From the NCBI GenBank assembly GCA_030068075.1, contig CM057829.1, positions 86,171,132 to 86,235,131 of the forward strand: DNA of 64,000 bases, written 5' to 3'. The notes under the pieces are model-generated. The model saw only the letters and a list, made by a program, of their open reading frames with translations, did not search any database and had not been told where the DNA came from. This DNA is from Paguma larvata (taxonomy: Eukaryota; Chordata; Mammalia; Carnivora; Viverridae). Positions 36,959 through 47,640 of this stretch are shown one piece after another (position 1 is the stretch's first letter; each line of letters opens with the position of its first letter). A program made the translations under genes and the position numbers.

Positions 36959-38850
36959 GGATCAATCTCTCAAGCTCACAATCAATTGTGACTGTGTCTA
37001 TGAAACTAAGAGTGAATGTACATTTTTAAAATCGAAAGTCATTATAAAACAATGTAGGCCACTGTAAATCATAGCTAAAAACGGTCATAATGGAAATCTT
37101 TTATCTACCTCTGATCCACTAGCATGTCGTTATTCTGAGAACTAATAACTTTTTCTTGGAGACAGAGCCCTAAATTCAATTTTATGGCTCACAGTCCCAG
37201 TAAATAGAAGAAGTCTTCCAAATTTGGCTTTATAAATCGTAGTGATTTGATGTTTTTACCATATGTATTGAACTAGGAAAATCCATGGCTGGATATTTAC
37301 TTGGCCAATAAGCTCTACTATGTTTGTACATGAAGTTTTGTTACTAATATCTTTATTTATTTCAGAGGTATTGACTAGCATTATTTCAGTAAAATCTAAA
37401 AATACTTGAGAGAAATATTTGCTTCTCTCTCAAATTATAATTTGACCTCAACTATTTGAATAGGCCTTCAATCCTCATTTTCTACTCATTGAGCGTGGGG
37501 TACAATAATCGACTTCCACCATACTGTTATTAGGAGAAGGGAGTGCACTGCTCAGTTCCTGGCAGTGGGCCTCATCGATGCTTCCTAATTCCAAAGGAGA
37601 AACTTACTAAAAAAAGCACAGTGCTCTGAGAAGGAAAAACTTGAATGACAAGTCTGCTTTTTTTAAACTAAGAAACTGACTTCTCATGAAGAGGTTCAGA
37701 TTTCAATGCTGATATTAGCTTCTAACATTGTATAGTAATATTTTCAAAGAATTATTTCATTTTTGTTTAATCAATCTTTATTTTTTGTCAAATTTATCAT
37801 TTATGAGTTAAATAATATTTCTCATCAATCAGAGATTTTTGGCTGTGCACCAAAGAATCCCACTGGCTAACTTAAGGCAGAAGAGGAATTTGTTAATAGG
37901 ATACTAGGTATTATTTAATTATTAAAAGGATATTAGAGGCAATCTGAAAAAAAATCTAGAGATTCAAGTTTGTATTGTAGATTACACAGAGACAAATCTC
38001 GAAGTTATTTTACAGAATGAACGATCTATTGGGTTCATGTATGGAACTTTGTACTCTTGACAATGCCCACCTTAGAACTGGGGTGCTGCTACTAAAACGA
38101 CTGCCTCTGGAAGGCAGTTGTAGTAGTTACTGCTGCTACTGCCCCTGCCCTCACTAGAATAGATTCTGGGTGTTCACTGTCACAGGGCAGTGCTCTGCTA
38201 CTGAGCTGTGCTGAACATTTTACCATCCTAGAGACTAACTCAGAAATATAAATAATGAAGTCTCTATAAAAATGCAGTGGGTTGTCTTAGGGTTGTAATC
38301 TTCTATTCACTGGAAATGTTCAAGTAGAAATACAGATTAACACATACTAAAGTTATTTTAAAGAGGATTCTTTCATCACCTAGGGTTTGAAATAGATCTT
38401 GTTAGTTTAAGTATAGTTTAAGTTTGGGAAAATTTATGGTGTATTTATTCTCCCATTTATGAAGTTCCTTTCTTACTCTTCTCTCTATCGACTTGTAAGG
38501 GCATCTGCTAGAAAAATATTCTGTGAAAGTCCCTTTCTAGGTACTGTTACAGGTGAATGAAGGTTGGAGGTAGATTTATGTCTAAGAAGGTTTGTCCTAT
38601 CAGTTTTATACTTCAGACAATGACTCCTCACTTAATAAACCCAGAAATAAAGACAAAATATTATTGATATTATGGACTTCCAGTTTAACATGTTCAATTG
38701 AACATAAACCTTTATCTTTGCTTCATGAAACACAAAGTCACAGAAGGTTAATAAAGTATATAAACATACATGCACAAAAAGAAAGGGAGAAGACAAAAAA
38801 ATGTTAGATGAGAGATGTTTGTGATTTTGGAAGATAGAGAGAGCAGGTAT
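36954..38850. other. Unique DNA, no gene seen
   Basis: No gene and no repeat family recognised with confidence. Confidence 0.5.
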
Positions 38851-38888
38851 GAAAGTGGTACCTAACTGACTCATACAACTCAATAGCA

Positions 38889-38889
38889 A

Positions 38890-38932
<43 letters not shown>

Positions 38933-38935
38933 AAA
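38889..38935. repeat. (AAAT)n microsatellite
   Basis: About eleven AAAT/AAATA units grown from an A-rich spot inside the older L1. Confidence 0.97.
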
Positions 38936-38967
38936 AACTTAATTAAATGTGCAAAGGGCAGATTTCA

Positions 38968-40487
38968 TGATATACTACAAAGTTCTAATAATTAAAACAG
39001 TATGATTCTGGGACAAAATTATACACATAAATCAATGGAGCAGAATAGAGAGCTCAGAAATAAACCTACACCTATATAGTCAACTAGTCTATTACAAAGG
39101 AGGCAAGGATATGCAGTGGAGAAAAGATAGTCTTTCCAGTAATTGGTGTTGGGAAAACTGGACAGCTACCTTCAAAAGAATGAAACTGGACCACTTTCTT
39201 ACACCACACACAAAAATAAGATTAAAAAGGATTAAAAACATATGTGTGAGACCTGAAACCATAAAACTCCTAAAAGAATACATAGGCAGTAATTTCTTGG
39301 CCATTGCCCTTAGTAGTATATTTGTGGCTATGTCTCATCAGCTAAGGAAAAAAAAAAAGTGAAAATAAACTGTTGACACTACAAAAAATAAAAAAACGTT
39401 TGGATAGCAAAGGAAGCCATCAACAACACAAAAAGATAGTCCAGTGAGTGGGAGAAGGTATTTGGAAATGATTTATCTGATAAGGGGTTAATATCCAGAA
39501 TATATAAAGAACTTATATAACTCAACACTAAAACCCAAACAACCCAATTAAAATATGGGCAGAGACCCTGAATAAACATTTTTCCAAAGAAGACATACAG
39601 ATGGCCAACAAACAAATGAAAAAATGCCCATCAGGTAAAAGCAGATCAGAGCCTCAATGAGATATCTCCTCATAATTGTTAGGATGGCTAGCATAAATAA
39701 GTATGAAATGATAGGTGTTGCTGAGGATGTAGAGAAAAAGGAACCCTTATGCACTGTTGGTGAGAATGTAAATTTGTGCAACTACTGTGAAAAATAGTAT
39801 AGATATTTCTCAAAAAATTAAAAATAGAAATACTGGATGATACAATAATATCCAAAACTGAAAACAATTCAAAAAGATATATACATTCCTGTATTAATTT
39901 CAGCATTATTTATAATAGTCAAGATACAGATCCAACCTAAGTGTTCATTCATAGATGAATGTATAAAGAAGATGTGGTTTATATATATACAAATACATAC
40001 ACGTATAATGGAATATTACTTAGCCATAACAAATAATGAGATCTTGTCATTTGTAACATGGATGGACCTAGAGTGTATTATGCTAAGTGAAATAAGTCAG
40101 ACAGAAAAAGACAAATACTATATTACTTCACTTATATGTGGAAGCTAAAGAAATAGAAATGAAACAACTCACACAAAGAAACAACCCAACAAAAACCAGA
40201 CTCAAATACAGAGAACTATGTGATGGTTGCCAGAGGGGAGGTGGGGAAGGGAATGAGTGAAATAGATAAAGGGGATTGAGAGGGTACAAACTTCCATTTA
40301 TAAAATAAATAAGCCACAGTGATGAAAAGTACAGCACAGGAATGTAATCATTAATATTGTAATAATGTTGTATAGTGACTGATAGTGACCACACTTACTG
40401 TGGTAAGCATAGCAAAATGTAGAGTTGTTTAATGACTACTTTTGTACTAATATAACATTGTATGTTAATTATACTTTAATTAAAAAG
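38968..40487 (+). mobile_element. Younger L1, 5'-truncated, inserted into older L1
   Basis: Starts in ORF2 C-terminal sequence ('tgatatactacaaagttcta') and runs through the 3' UTR to 'taattatactttaattaaaa'. The flanking sequence on both sides belongs to one older L1, which the insertion splits near 'caaag'; a short, decayed target duplication is likely but not clear. Frames are broken in several places. Confidence 0.82.
39111..39362 (+). pseudogene. L1 ORF2 C-terminal remnant
   Basis: The longest surviving frame of this copy encodes 'MQWRKDSLSSNWCWENWTAT' and 'VRPETIKLLKEYIGSN', the segment also seen in antisense at 995-1177. It ends in an A run and a stop. ORF2 is not intact; there is no endonuclease or RT part in this truncated copy. 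Confidence 0.88.
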
Positions 40488-41221
40488 TAACCAAAGCATT
40501 TGAATACACATTTTTTTTCCAAAAAACACCAACAAATAACCAACAGGTACACAAAAAAATGCTCGCTATCACTAATCATCAGGGAAATCCAAATCAAAAC
40601 CAGAGTGAAACAATCGCCTCACACCTGTTAGAATGGCTATTGTCAAAAAGACCAGAGACACTAAGTATTGGTGAAGCTATAGAGAAAAGGGAACCCTTGT
40701 GCATTGTTGGTGGGAATGTAAATTGGCACAGTCACTATGGAAAACAATATGGAGGTTTCTTAAAAAAAATAAAAGAAAAGAAGAAGAAGAAGGAAAAAAG
40801 AACTACCGTGTGATCCAGCAATTCCACTCCTAGGTATATATCCAAAGGAAATGAAAACACTATTTTGAAGATACATCTGTATCTTTATGTTCATTGTAGC
40901 ATTATTCACAATAGCCAAGATAGGGAAACAACTTAAGTGCCCATCAACAGGTAAATGAATAAGAAAAGGTGGCATAATATATACAGTGGAGTATTATTTA
41001 GCCACAAAAAGAACAAAATCCTGTCATTTGTGACAATGTGGATGGACTTTGGGGACATTATGCTAAATGGAATAAACCAGGCAGAGAAAGACAAATCCTT
41101 TATATTCTCACTTTTGTGTGGAATCTAAAAAATCTGAACTTATAGAAATAGTATAATGGTGGTTTCCAGGGGCTGAAAGGTGGAAGAAATGGGGAGATGT
41201 TGGTTAAAGGGTACAAACTCC

Positions 41222-41443
41222 GGTGCCTGGTTGGCTCAGTCGGTTAAGCATCCAACTTCGACTCAGGTCATGATCTCACGGTTCGTGAGTTCGAGCCCCG
41301 CATCGGGCTCTGTGCTTATGGCTCAGAGCCTGGAGCCTGCTTCCCATTCTGTGACTCCCTCTCTCTCTGCCCCTCCCCTGCTCGCACTCTGTCTCTCTCT
41401 CTCTCTCTCAAAAATAAATAAAACATTAAAAAAAAAAGGGGGG
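41222..41443 (+). mobile_element. Felid SINE, first unit of a back-to-back pair
   Basis: Sense copy: 'cggtgcctggttggctcagt', an intact RNA polymerase III B-box-like 'agttcgagcc' at 41288-41297, (CT)n, tail 'aaaaataaataaaacattaa' and A11. The left target-site duplication GGTACAAACTCC is at 41210-41221. The tail runs directly into the second unit, with no duplication between them. Confidence 0.96.
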
Positions 41444-41662
41444 GGGGCGCCTGGGTGGCTCAGTTGGTTAAGCGGCCGACTTCGGCTCAGGTCATGATCT
41501 CACGGTCTGTGAGTTGGAGCCCCGCGTCAGGCTCTGTGCTGATGGCTCAGATCCTGGAGCCTGCTTCAGATTCTGTATCTCCCTCTCTCTCTGCCCTTCC
41601 CTTGCTCATACTCTGTCTCTATGTCTTTCAAAAATAAATAAACGTTAAAAAAAAAAAAAAAA
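41444..41662 (+). mobile_element. Felid SINE, second unit of a back-to-back pair
   Basis: Head 'ggggcgcctgggtggctcag' begins right after the A/G tail of the first unit. The B-box region is altered ('agttggagcc'). It ends in A16, followed by the right copy of GGTACAAACTCC at 41663-41674. The pair therefore shares one outer duplication, within the older L1 3' UTR. Confidence 0.96.
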
Positions 41663-41965
41663 GGTACAAACTCCCAGCTATAAGATGAGTAAGTTCTGAG
41701 GATCTAATGTACAGCATGGTGACGATAGTTAACAGTACTATATTAATAATATCTGAAAGTTAAGAGAGTAGATCTTAAATGTTATTACTACCTGTCTACA
41801 TCCCCACACAGACACAGACACAGTAATTATGTGAGTGGACATAGGTGTTAACTAACCTTTGTGGCAATCATTTTGCAACATATATATGGGTCAGATCATC
41901 ACACTGTACACTTCAAACTTAACGTGTGTTCTATATCAGTAATCTCAAAGCTGAAAAAAAAAGTG

Positions 41966-42417
41966 GCACCTAAGTTAGATGCAGCAAGAGGAGTAAGCTG
42001 ATTGATAGTCCTATTTCATATAGTCCTACAAAAAATGTCAGAAATTGCTGGCATCAGATAATTCTGAAGTCTGTGGTGTGATGTGGGCATAAAAACAGAA
42101 GGAGTTATTTTAAATGGTAAATGGAATATTTAGATTTGAGATCTAAGGAAAATGGAAACAGGTGACATAAATCTTGAAAAAGAAAACTTTTAATATTAGG
42201 CTTAGAGAGTAAGAAAGACCAAGGATAAGGAGAAAGAAAATCACATCTTGTTAATAGTTCACTGACCCTTCATGAAGAAAAGGCAACTCAAGTTTCAAAA
42301 GATGAAATATTATTCAAATTTGTATATACTATGCAGAAGTCCTTATGCTCCTAGGAATGTGAAAAAAAAATCATTCTAGATATTTTAGCAAAGTTTTTGA
42401 AACAGTACTGCTTCTGT
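41966..42417. other. Unique DNA, no gene seen
   Basis: No repeat or coding signal recognised. Confidence 0.5.
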
Positions 42418-42590
42418 TGAACATTCATTCATTCATTTGTGCATTCATCCAATAATTATACGTTTCGCCATTAATATAATCAGAGGCTGGGAATCAGCAG
42501 TAAACAAGATAGGCACTATTTCTATCTTCATGAGGTTTACAGTCTTGAAATGAAGACTTAATTTAGTCTAGGATTCCTATATAGCAAGTT
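42418..42590 (-). mobile_element. L2 3' end fragment
   Basis: Begins with the complemented L2 tail repeat ('acattcattcattcatttgt') and continues 'ctgggaatcagcagtaaaca', 'ttcatgaggtttacagtctt'. Confidence 0.75.
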
Positions 42591-42699
42591 CTTACTCAGA
42601 GAGAAAAAAAAATGTGCCTCATAATGTGGTAGGTGTTTTATATTTATATTCTATTTAGTTTCTATTTATAATAGAACCTCCATGAGGCTTTGTTATTGT

Positions 42700-42960
42700 T
42701 TTGAATCAGTGTAAAGATTAAATAAGTTAATGGGCATCCTTAGTTTAGTGCCTACCACTGAATAGTCATTCACCAATTGTTAGATATACTTAATCCTTTT
42801 TGTTGCTGTTATTGTGATTAGGTGGTATGCTTTAGGACTGATGAAGGAAGTGAAATTTAAGGAGGTTGAGTACCCTGCTCAGTGTCACTTTGCTATCATG
42901 TAGTGGAATCAAGATTTGAATTCAAGACTGTCTTACTCAAAAGTGCATGCTCTCTCTATT
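42700..42960. mobile_element. Two MIR fragments, head to head
   Basis: 42700-42785 reads as complemented MIR ('aagattaaataagttaatgg', 'cctaccactgaatagtcatt'). 42795-42960 reads as sense MIR 3' half ('actgatgaaggaagtgaaat', 'tgctatcatgtagtggaatc', 'aagatttgaattcaagactg'). Confidence 0.6.
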
Positions 42961-43065
42961 ATAAAAATTCTTCCAGTGCATTATATAAAATCTGCCTTTT
43001 CAGGTTGGCTAACTATTGTGATAGTGTTTATGAAATAATCTTCATAAAAAGATATGGTCAGATTT

Positions 43066-43221
43066 TCGTATTTGGGGAAGAGGGACAGAGAGAGAGTCTT
43101 AAGCAGGCTCCACACCCAGCAGGGGGCCCGGCACAGGGCTCATTTTATGGGGCTTGAGCTCATGCCCTGATCTGAAATCAAAAGCTGGACACTTAGTCGA
43201 CTGAGCCACTCAGGTGCCCGG
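43066..43221 (-). mobile_element. Older carnivore tRNA-derived SINE
   Basis: Antisense: 'cagagagagagtcttaagca', 'ggcacagggctcattttatg', head 'cgactgagccactcaggtgc'. Diverged. No clear target-site duplication found. Confidence 0.88.
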
Positions 43222-43322
43222 TTAGTTGATGTTCCAGTCTTCTCAAATAACGTGAAGGACTTCTTTACATGATAGTAAGAATTCTATGTAGGAAGACAAG
43301 GTTCCTTATTCAAAACCATTTC

Positions 43323-43678
43323 TGATATGGTCTGAACGTTTGTATACCCTTAAAATTCATATGTTGAGGTCCTAACCCTCGAGATGATGATAAAAAGAGG
43401 TGGGCCTTTGGGAGGATATTAGATATAAAAGTGGAACTCTCATGATTAGTGCTCTTATAAAAGAGACCTGAGAGAGCTACCTTGTCCCTTCCACTATGTG
43501 AAGATATATGAGAAGTTGGCAGTCTGCAACCCTGAAGAGGGTCTTCGCTAGTATCCAACCATGCTGGCACTCTGATATTGGACTTTCTGCCTCTAGGACT
43601 GTAAGCAGTAGATTTCTGCTGTTTATAAGCCATCCAATCTATGGTATTTTGTTACAGCAGCCCAAATAGACTAAGAGC
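43323..43678 (+). mobile_element. Solo MLT1-type MaLR LTR (ERVL-related)
   Basis: Starts TGATATGGTCTGAACGTTTG, with the MaLR phrases 'ttaaaattcatatgttgagg', 'ggtgggcctttgggaggata', 'ttataaaagagacctgagag', and the end 'gtattttgttacagcagccc'. A 5-bp duplication ATTTC flanks it (43318-43322 and 43679-43683), as expected for ERVL/MaLR. No internal region or coding sequence; the 107-residue antisense frame is spurious. Confidence 0.9.
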
Positions 43679-43683
43679 ATTTC

Positions 43684-44484
43684 CAAAGATAGGTTTCGGT
43701 GAGACTGAGAGCAGACACATGGGTCCTCGTGGCACTGTCTCACTAAGATTTGGTGACTAGGACTTCTGAAGCTGGAAGGCAGACTGGCAAGGTGGTGTAG
43801 TAGAGTTAGGGAGAATGAGATGGTAACCCTACTCAGGAAGGGAAGAGGAAAGTAGAAACATTTTCATGACTGTCATGTAAGAAACAAAAGTGAATCTAAT
43901 TGGTTGTAAGTCATCCATATCTGTTTCTTTGATTTAGAGGATTCTAAGGAAGCCCAGAATTACTCATGTTAAATCCACCTAATGTAAGATGGTGAGAGAC
44001 TTTTGGATAACTTTATGGGTAGATATTCTACCTAGATTTCACTCAGCTGTACCACTAACCAGGTGTGAGAAAAGGTATTTAATTTTATTGAGGCAAATTA
44101 GAGATACAACCTAGTTTTTCTTTTTCTTTCTTTCTTTCTTTTTTTTTTTTTTTTCTTGCGGAAGTGTTGTGAGGATGAATCAATGTAAGGCACATGAAAA
44201 TCTGTTGAAAAGTCAAGCATATGAATGAGCCAAATTATTAATAATAGGGGCCCCTTAGCAGTGCCCCCCCAAACCACCCAGGAGGTCAAATGCCTGTATA
44301 TCTTGATTTCTTGTATACTTTTTCTTTAATAAAACCATCTTTTTTGCCTCTGAAAGGCAATTTGATTTGGCTTTGAGGAAAGTAGCCAAAAAAATAAAAA
44401 AAGCTGTGAATGTGAAGTACCAAGAGTACATACTGAGTGGCAGTACTGTGTGTTAAGGCGATGTATTTTCAAGATGATAGTAAT
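43684..44484. other. Unique DNA with a T-rich tract
   Basis: No gene. A (CTTT)n/poly-T run occupies 44117-44155. Confidence 0.5.
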
Positions 44485-44730
44485 AGGGGCTTACATTTAT
44501 TGAGAGCCTGATGTATAAATAGATATTATAATAAATAATTTACATAGATTAACAGATTTAATTCTCATAGCAATCCAATGAGACAGGTGATATTATTATC
44601 CTTTTTACCTGTGGAGAGACAGACATTGAAAGATTAAGCTTTCTGGGCCACAAAGCTATTAAGATACCCAATCTGGTTTAGAACTCAGGCATTCTGTCTT
44701 TAGAGACTTCACTGCAAACCACTACTTCAT
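44485..44730 (+). mobile_element. MIR SINE, near full length
   Basis: 'ggcttacatttattgagagc', 'tttaattctcatagcaatcc', 'gtggagagacagacattgaa', 'gggccacaaagctattaaga', 'agaactcaggcattctgtct'. Confidence 0.88.
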
Positions 44731-44811
44731 TTAGACTTTGGTATTGAGACTATGGACTCTTCTTAATGATTTGGGTAAGCTCCTTCATATATGTGCAGAT
44801 CCTTATAAGAT

Positions 44812-45085
44812 AAACTTTTTAATAATTTTTATTTGGGATACTTTTAGATACATAGAAGAGTTCCAAAGATAGTACAGCGTTCATATATACCCCTCACCTA
44901 ATTGCTTCTAATATTAATATTTCACATAATTATGGTTCATTTAAAAAAAACAAGAAATTAATATTGGTACCCTACTTCCAGTTAAACCACACACTTCAGT
45001 TTGATTTCACTACTTTTTCTCTAATGTTCTTTTTATTGTAGGATCCCATCCTGGACATTGCATTTCATTGCATGTCTCCATAATC
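44812..45085 (-). mobile_element. Ancient L1 3' UTR end (L1MC/L1ME-like)
   Basis: Same family as 17685-18330: 'ttccaaagatagtacagcgt', 'tgtaggatcccatcctggac'. It abuts an ORF2 fragment, so most of the 3' UTR and ORF2 end is deleted, or two elements adjoin here. Confidence 0.75.
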
Positions 45086-45256
45086 TCCTTTGCTTGGTGA
45101 CAGTTTTGGAAGTCTTTCTTCCTTTTCAATTTTTTTGAAGAGTTTGAGAAGAATTAACATTAATTCTTCTTTAAATGTTGGAAAGAATTCTACAGCAAAG
45201 CCATCTAGTCCTGGACTTTTCTTTGTTGTGAAGTTTTTGATTACTAATTTGGTCAC
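45065..45256 (-). pseudogene. L1 ORF2 fragment (start of RT region)
   Basis: The minus frame encodes 'IKNFTTKKSPGLDGFAVEFF' and 'FKEELMLILLKLFKKIEKEE', the conserved segment at the start of the L1 RT domain. A stop follows and the rest of RT is missing on the downstream side. Confidence 0.9.
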
Positions 45257-47640
45257 CTTACAGTTAAGTTCTGTTCAGATTTTCTATTTCTTCATGATTT
45301 AGTCTTGGCAGCATGGATATTCCTAGGCATTTATCTATTTCTACTAAATTATTCAATTTGTTGACATAAAACTGTGCATAGTAGTCTCATAATCCCTTCT
45401 ATTTCTATGGAAACAGTTTTAATGTCTCCTTTTTCATTTATGATTTTATTTATATGAGTCTTCTCTCCTTTTTTTCCTTACTTAACCTACCTAAGGTTTA
45501 GTTGACCTTTTCAAAACACCAATTATTAGCTTTGTTGATCTTTTTCTATTATTTTTCTATTCTAGGTTTTATTTATTTCTATTATAATCTTCATTGTTTC
45601 CATTCTTTTGCTAACCTGGATTTAGTTTGTTCTTTTTCTGGTTCCTTGTGATATGTTTTGGTTGTTGATTTGAGATCTTTCTTCTTTTAATTATATCTTA
45701 TGCTATTTCTTATAAATTCTATATCAGGATTGATTGCTTTATGTGCCATTATTATAAGATTACAGTATTTTGTACTTGTTTATGTATTTACCTTTACCAG
45801 TGAGCTTTATAGTTTCACATGCTTTCATATTGCTCTCGAGTGCCCATTTGATGCAACTTGTAGGTCCCTTTAGCATTTCTTGTTAGGCAGATGAACTCTC
45901 TCACATATTTATCTGGGAAAGTGTTTCCTTTTCATTTTTCAAGGACAGTTTTTCTGGGTATAGTATTATTGGTTGGCAGTTAACTTCTTTCACCGCTTTG
46001 AAAATAACCCATTTCCTTGTGACCTGTAAGGTTTCTGCTGAGAAGTCTGCTAATAAAATTTTTGGAACTGCCTTTTACATGACAGGTTACTTTTCTCTTA
46101 CTGCTTACAAGATTCTCTCTTGTCTTTGATTTTTGAAAAATTGAATATAGTATATCTTGATTTTGGTCTGTCTGGGTTTATCCTGGTTATAGTCTTTTGA
46201 GATTCTTGAATTTGGATGTCATCTTTTTCCTCAGATTTGAGAAGTTTTCAGCTATTATTTCTTTAATGAACTCTGTCCCTTTCTCTCTTTTTTTCTTCTG
46301 GTAATCTCATAATACCTATGTTGATCTGTTTTATGGTGTCCCCAAAATACACTTGCTTATTTTTCTTCATTATTTCCTTTTGTTCCTCTGACTCAGTAAT
46401 TTCAAATGATTTGTCTTTGAATTTGCTCAATCTGTCTTCTGTTTGATCAGGTCTTCTGTTGAACTCTTCAGGTGAATTTTCCATCTATTCGTTTTATTCC
46501 TTAGCTCCAGAATTTGGTGTTTTTTTCGTAGTTTCTTTTCGTTGATAGTCTCATTTTGTTCTTGCATTATTTTCCTGATTTCATCAAGTTGTCTGTTTTT
46601 TTTCTTGTAGATCACTGAGCTTCCTTAAGGCAATTATTTTGAATTCTTTGTCAAGTAATTCATAGATATCTGTTTATTTTTTTGTATTATGGAAATTTAT
46701 TTTCTTCCTTTAATTCAGCCATATTTCCTTATTTCTTTGTGTAATTGTGATTTGTTCCTGAGATTTATGCATCTGTACAAAGAGCCATCTCCCCCAGTCT
46801 GAATGGACTGGCTTTGTACATGAAAGACTTTTATCAATCAGCCCAGCCACAGACTCTTGGAGTCTCTGAAGCCTTTTTGGTGGTGTCACCTTTTTGGCAT
46901 TGTGTGTAGTTTCCAAGTTAGAGACATCTGCCAGTTTCACCCACCCCCCCCCACCCGCCTTGCTTATCATCTCTTGTTCCCTCTGGTGTCTATTTGTGGT
47001 ATTGCAGGTTCTCTGGTGCTACAGACAAAAGCTGCCTCACTCTCTGTTTTAGCAGTCCAACAAGCATCAAAAGTATGCCTGCTCTCTATCAGCTCCCCAA
47101 AACAGATGAGACAGATAACAGGCTGTTGGGCAGCAGTCTGAAAAGTTGGAATCCAGGATGCACGGTTTAATCTTTCTCCTCCATACCAGGGGGAAGACAC
47201 AAGTTTGGCACCTTCTGTTTGTACTTAGCTGCAGAATTTCAGAGCCTCTGATACAGCAGCAAGCCACTCCCCTCCACTCCTTCACTTTCAGCCTTCTCCA
47301 GGCATCTAGGCAAGTAGAAACCAGTCCTTCAGGCAGTCCTCCAAAAAGCTGGATCTTTGATTTTGATTGTAGGTTCCACTTATCTCTTTCCCTTGAAGGA
47401 GAAGCTGTAAGCCAATCTGAGTGATGCCAGCTACGGGCAGTGGTCATCTCATGTAAAGTGAAATGGCTCTTCTCTCCGTTTCAATGTATCTCTTCTCAGC
47501 TTTGTACTCACCCGAGTACTACAGTTTCTTAATTGGTTTCTGAAGTTCTCATAAAAGTCTTTTGGTTCATATATAGTTAATTCAGTGTCTCTGTGGAAAA
47601 GACTGGTGCTTTCTATTTTGCCATCTTCCTGATGTCACTC
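45086..47640 (-). mobile_element. Ancient L1M/HAL1-like element with 5' end
   Basis: Antisense order from right to left: 5' end at about 47640 ('ttgccatcttcctgatgtca'), a GC-richer 5' UTR (46620-47640), ORF1 remnant (46263-46615), the internal module 'tctgggtatagtattattgg' (about 45860-46260), then ORF2 segments (45086-45790). The endonuclease region is not recognisable. The several frames over 46710-47447 belong to the 5' UTR and are not coding. Confidence 0.75.
46263..46615 (-). pseudogene. L1 ORF1 remnant
   Basis: Two overlapping minus frames (46427-46615 and 46263-46484) carry an ORF1-type coiled-coil to RNA-binding transition: 'RRPDQTEDRLSKFKDKSFEI', 'ESEEQKE', 'YFGDTIKQINIGIMRLPEEK'. 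A frameshift separates the frames, so the protein is broken. Confidence 0.82.

Larger units (their letters stand above)
38851..41965 (+). mobile_element. Older L1 (L1MA/L1MB-like), interrupted host element
   Basis: Three parts on the plus strand. Left: 'actcatacaactcaatagca' to about 38967. Middle: about 40488-41209, ORF2 end and 3' UTR ('aaatccaaatcaaaaccaga', 'tgttggtgggaatgtaaatt', 'ttattcacaatagccaagat'). Right: 41675-41965, the 3' UTR end ('gtacagcatggtgacgatag', final 'agctgaaaaaaaa'). A younger L1 separates the first two parts and a SINE pair the last two. Confidence 0.82.

Noticed and set aside
36741..37067. Long low-complexity frames on both strands (Phe/Leu/Pro/Ser-rich; Lys/Glu/Arg-rich)
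   Set aside because: They are translations of the 199-nt TTCC/TTTC/TC tract; any frame stays open in a pure pyrimidine repeat.
38889..38935. (AAAT)n considered as a SINE tail
   Set aside because: No SINE body is attached; the flanks on both sides are older L1, so it is a microsatellite grown from an A-rich L1 site.
41180..41637. Frames with 'MAQLVKRPTSAQVMISRSVS'-type proteins, also at 36082, 55353, 57001, 57992 and 63557
   Set aside because: This recurring peptide is simply the felid SINE read through its tRNA-derived head; six copies share it because the SINE is repeated, not because of a gene family.
43310..43633. 107-residue minus-strand frame
   Set aside because: Falls almost entirely within the solo MLT1-type LTR, antisense; LTRs of this kind do not encode protein.
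46710..47447. Cluster of frames up to 126 residues on both strands, GC-richer than surroundings
   Set aside because: Corresponds to the 5' UTR of the old L1M/HAL1-like element; CpG-richer composition is normal there. No coding similarity.
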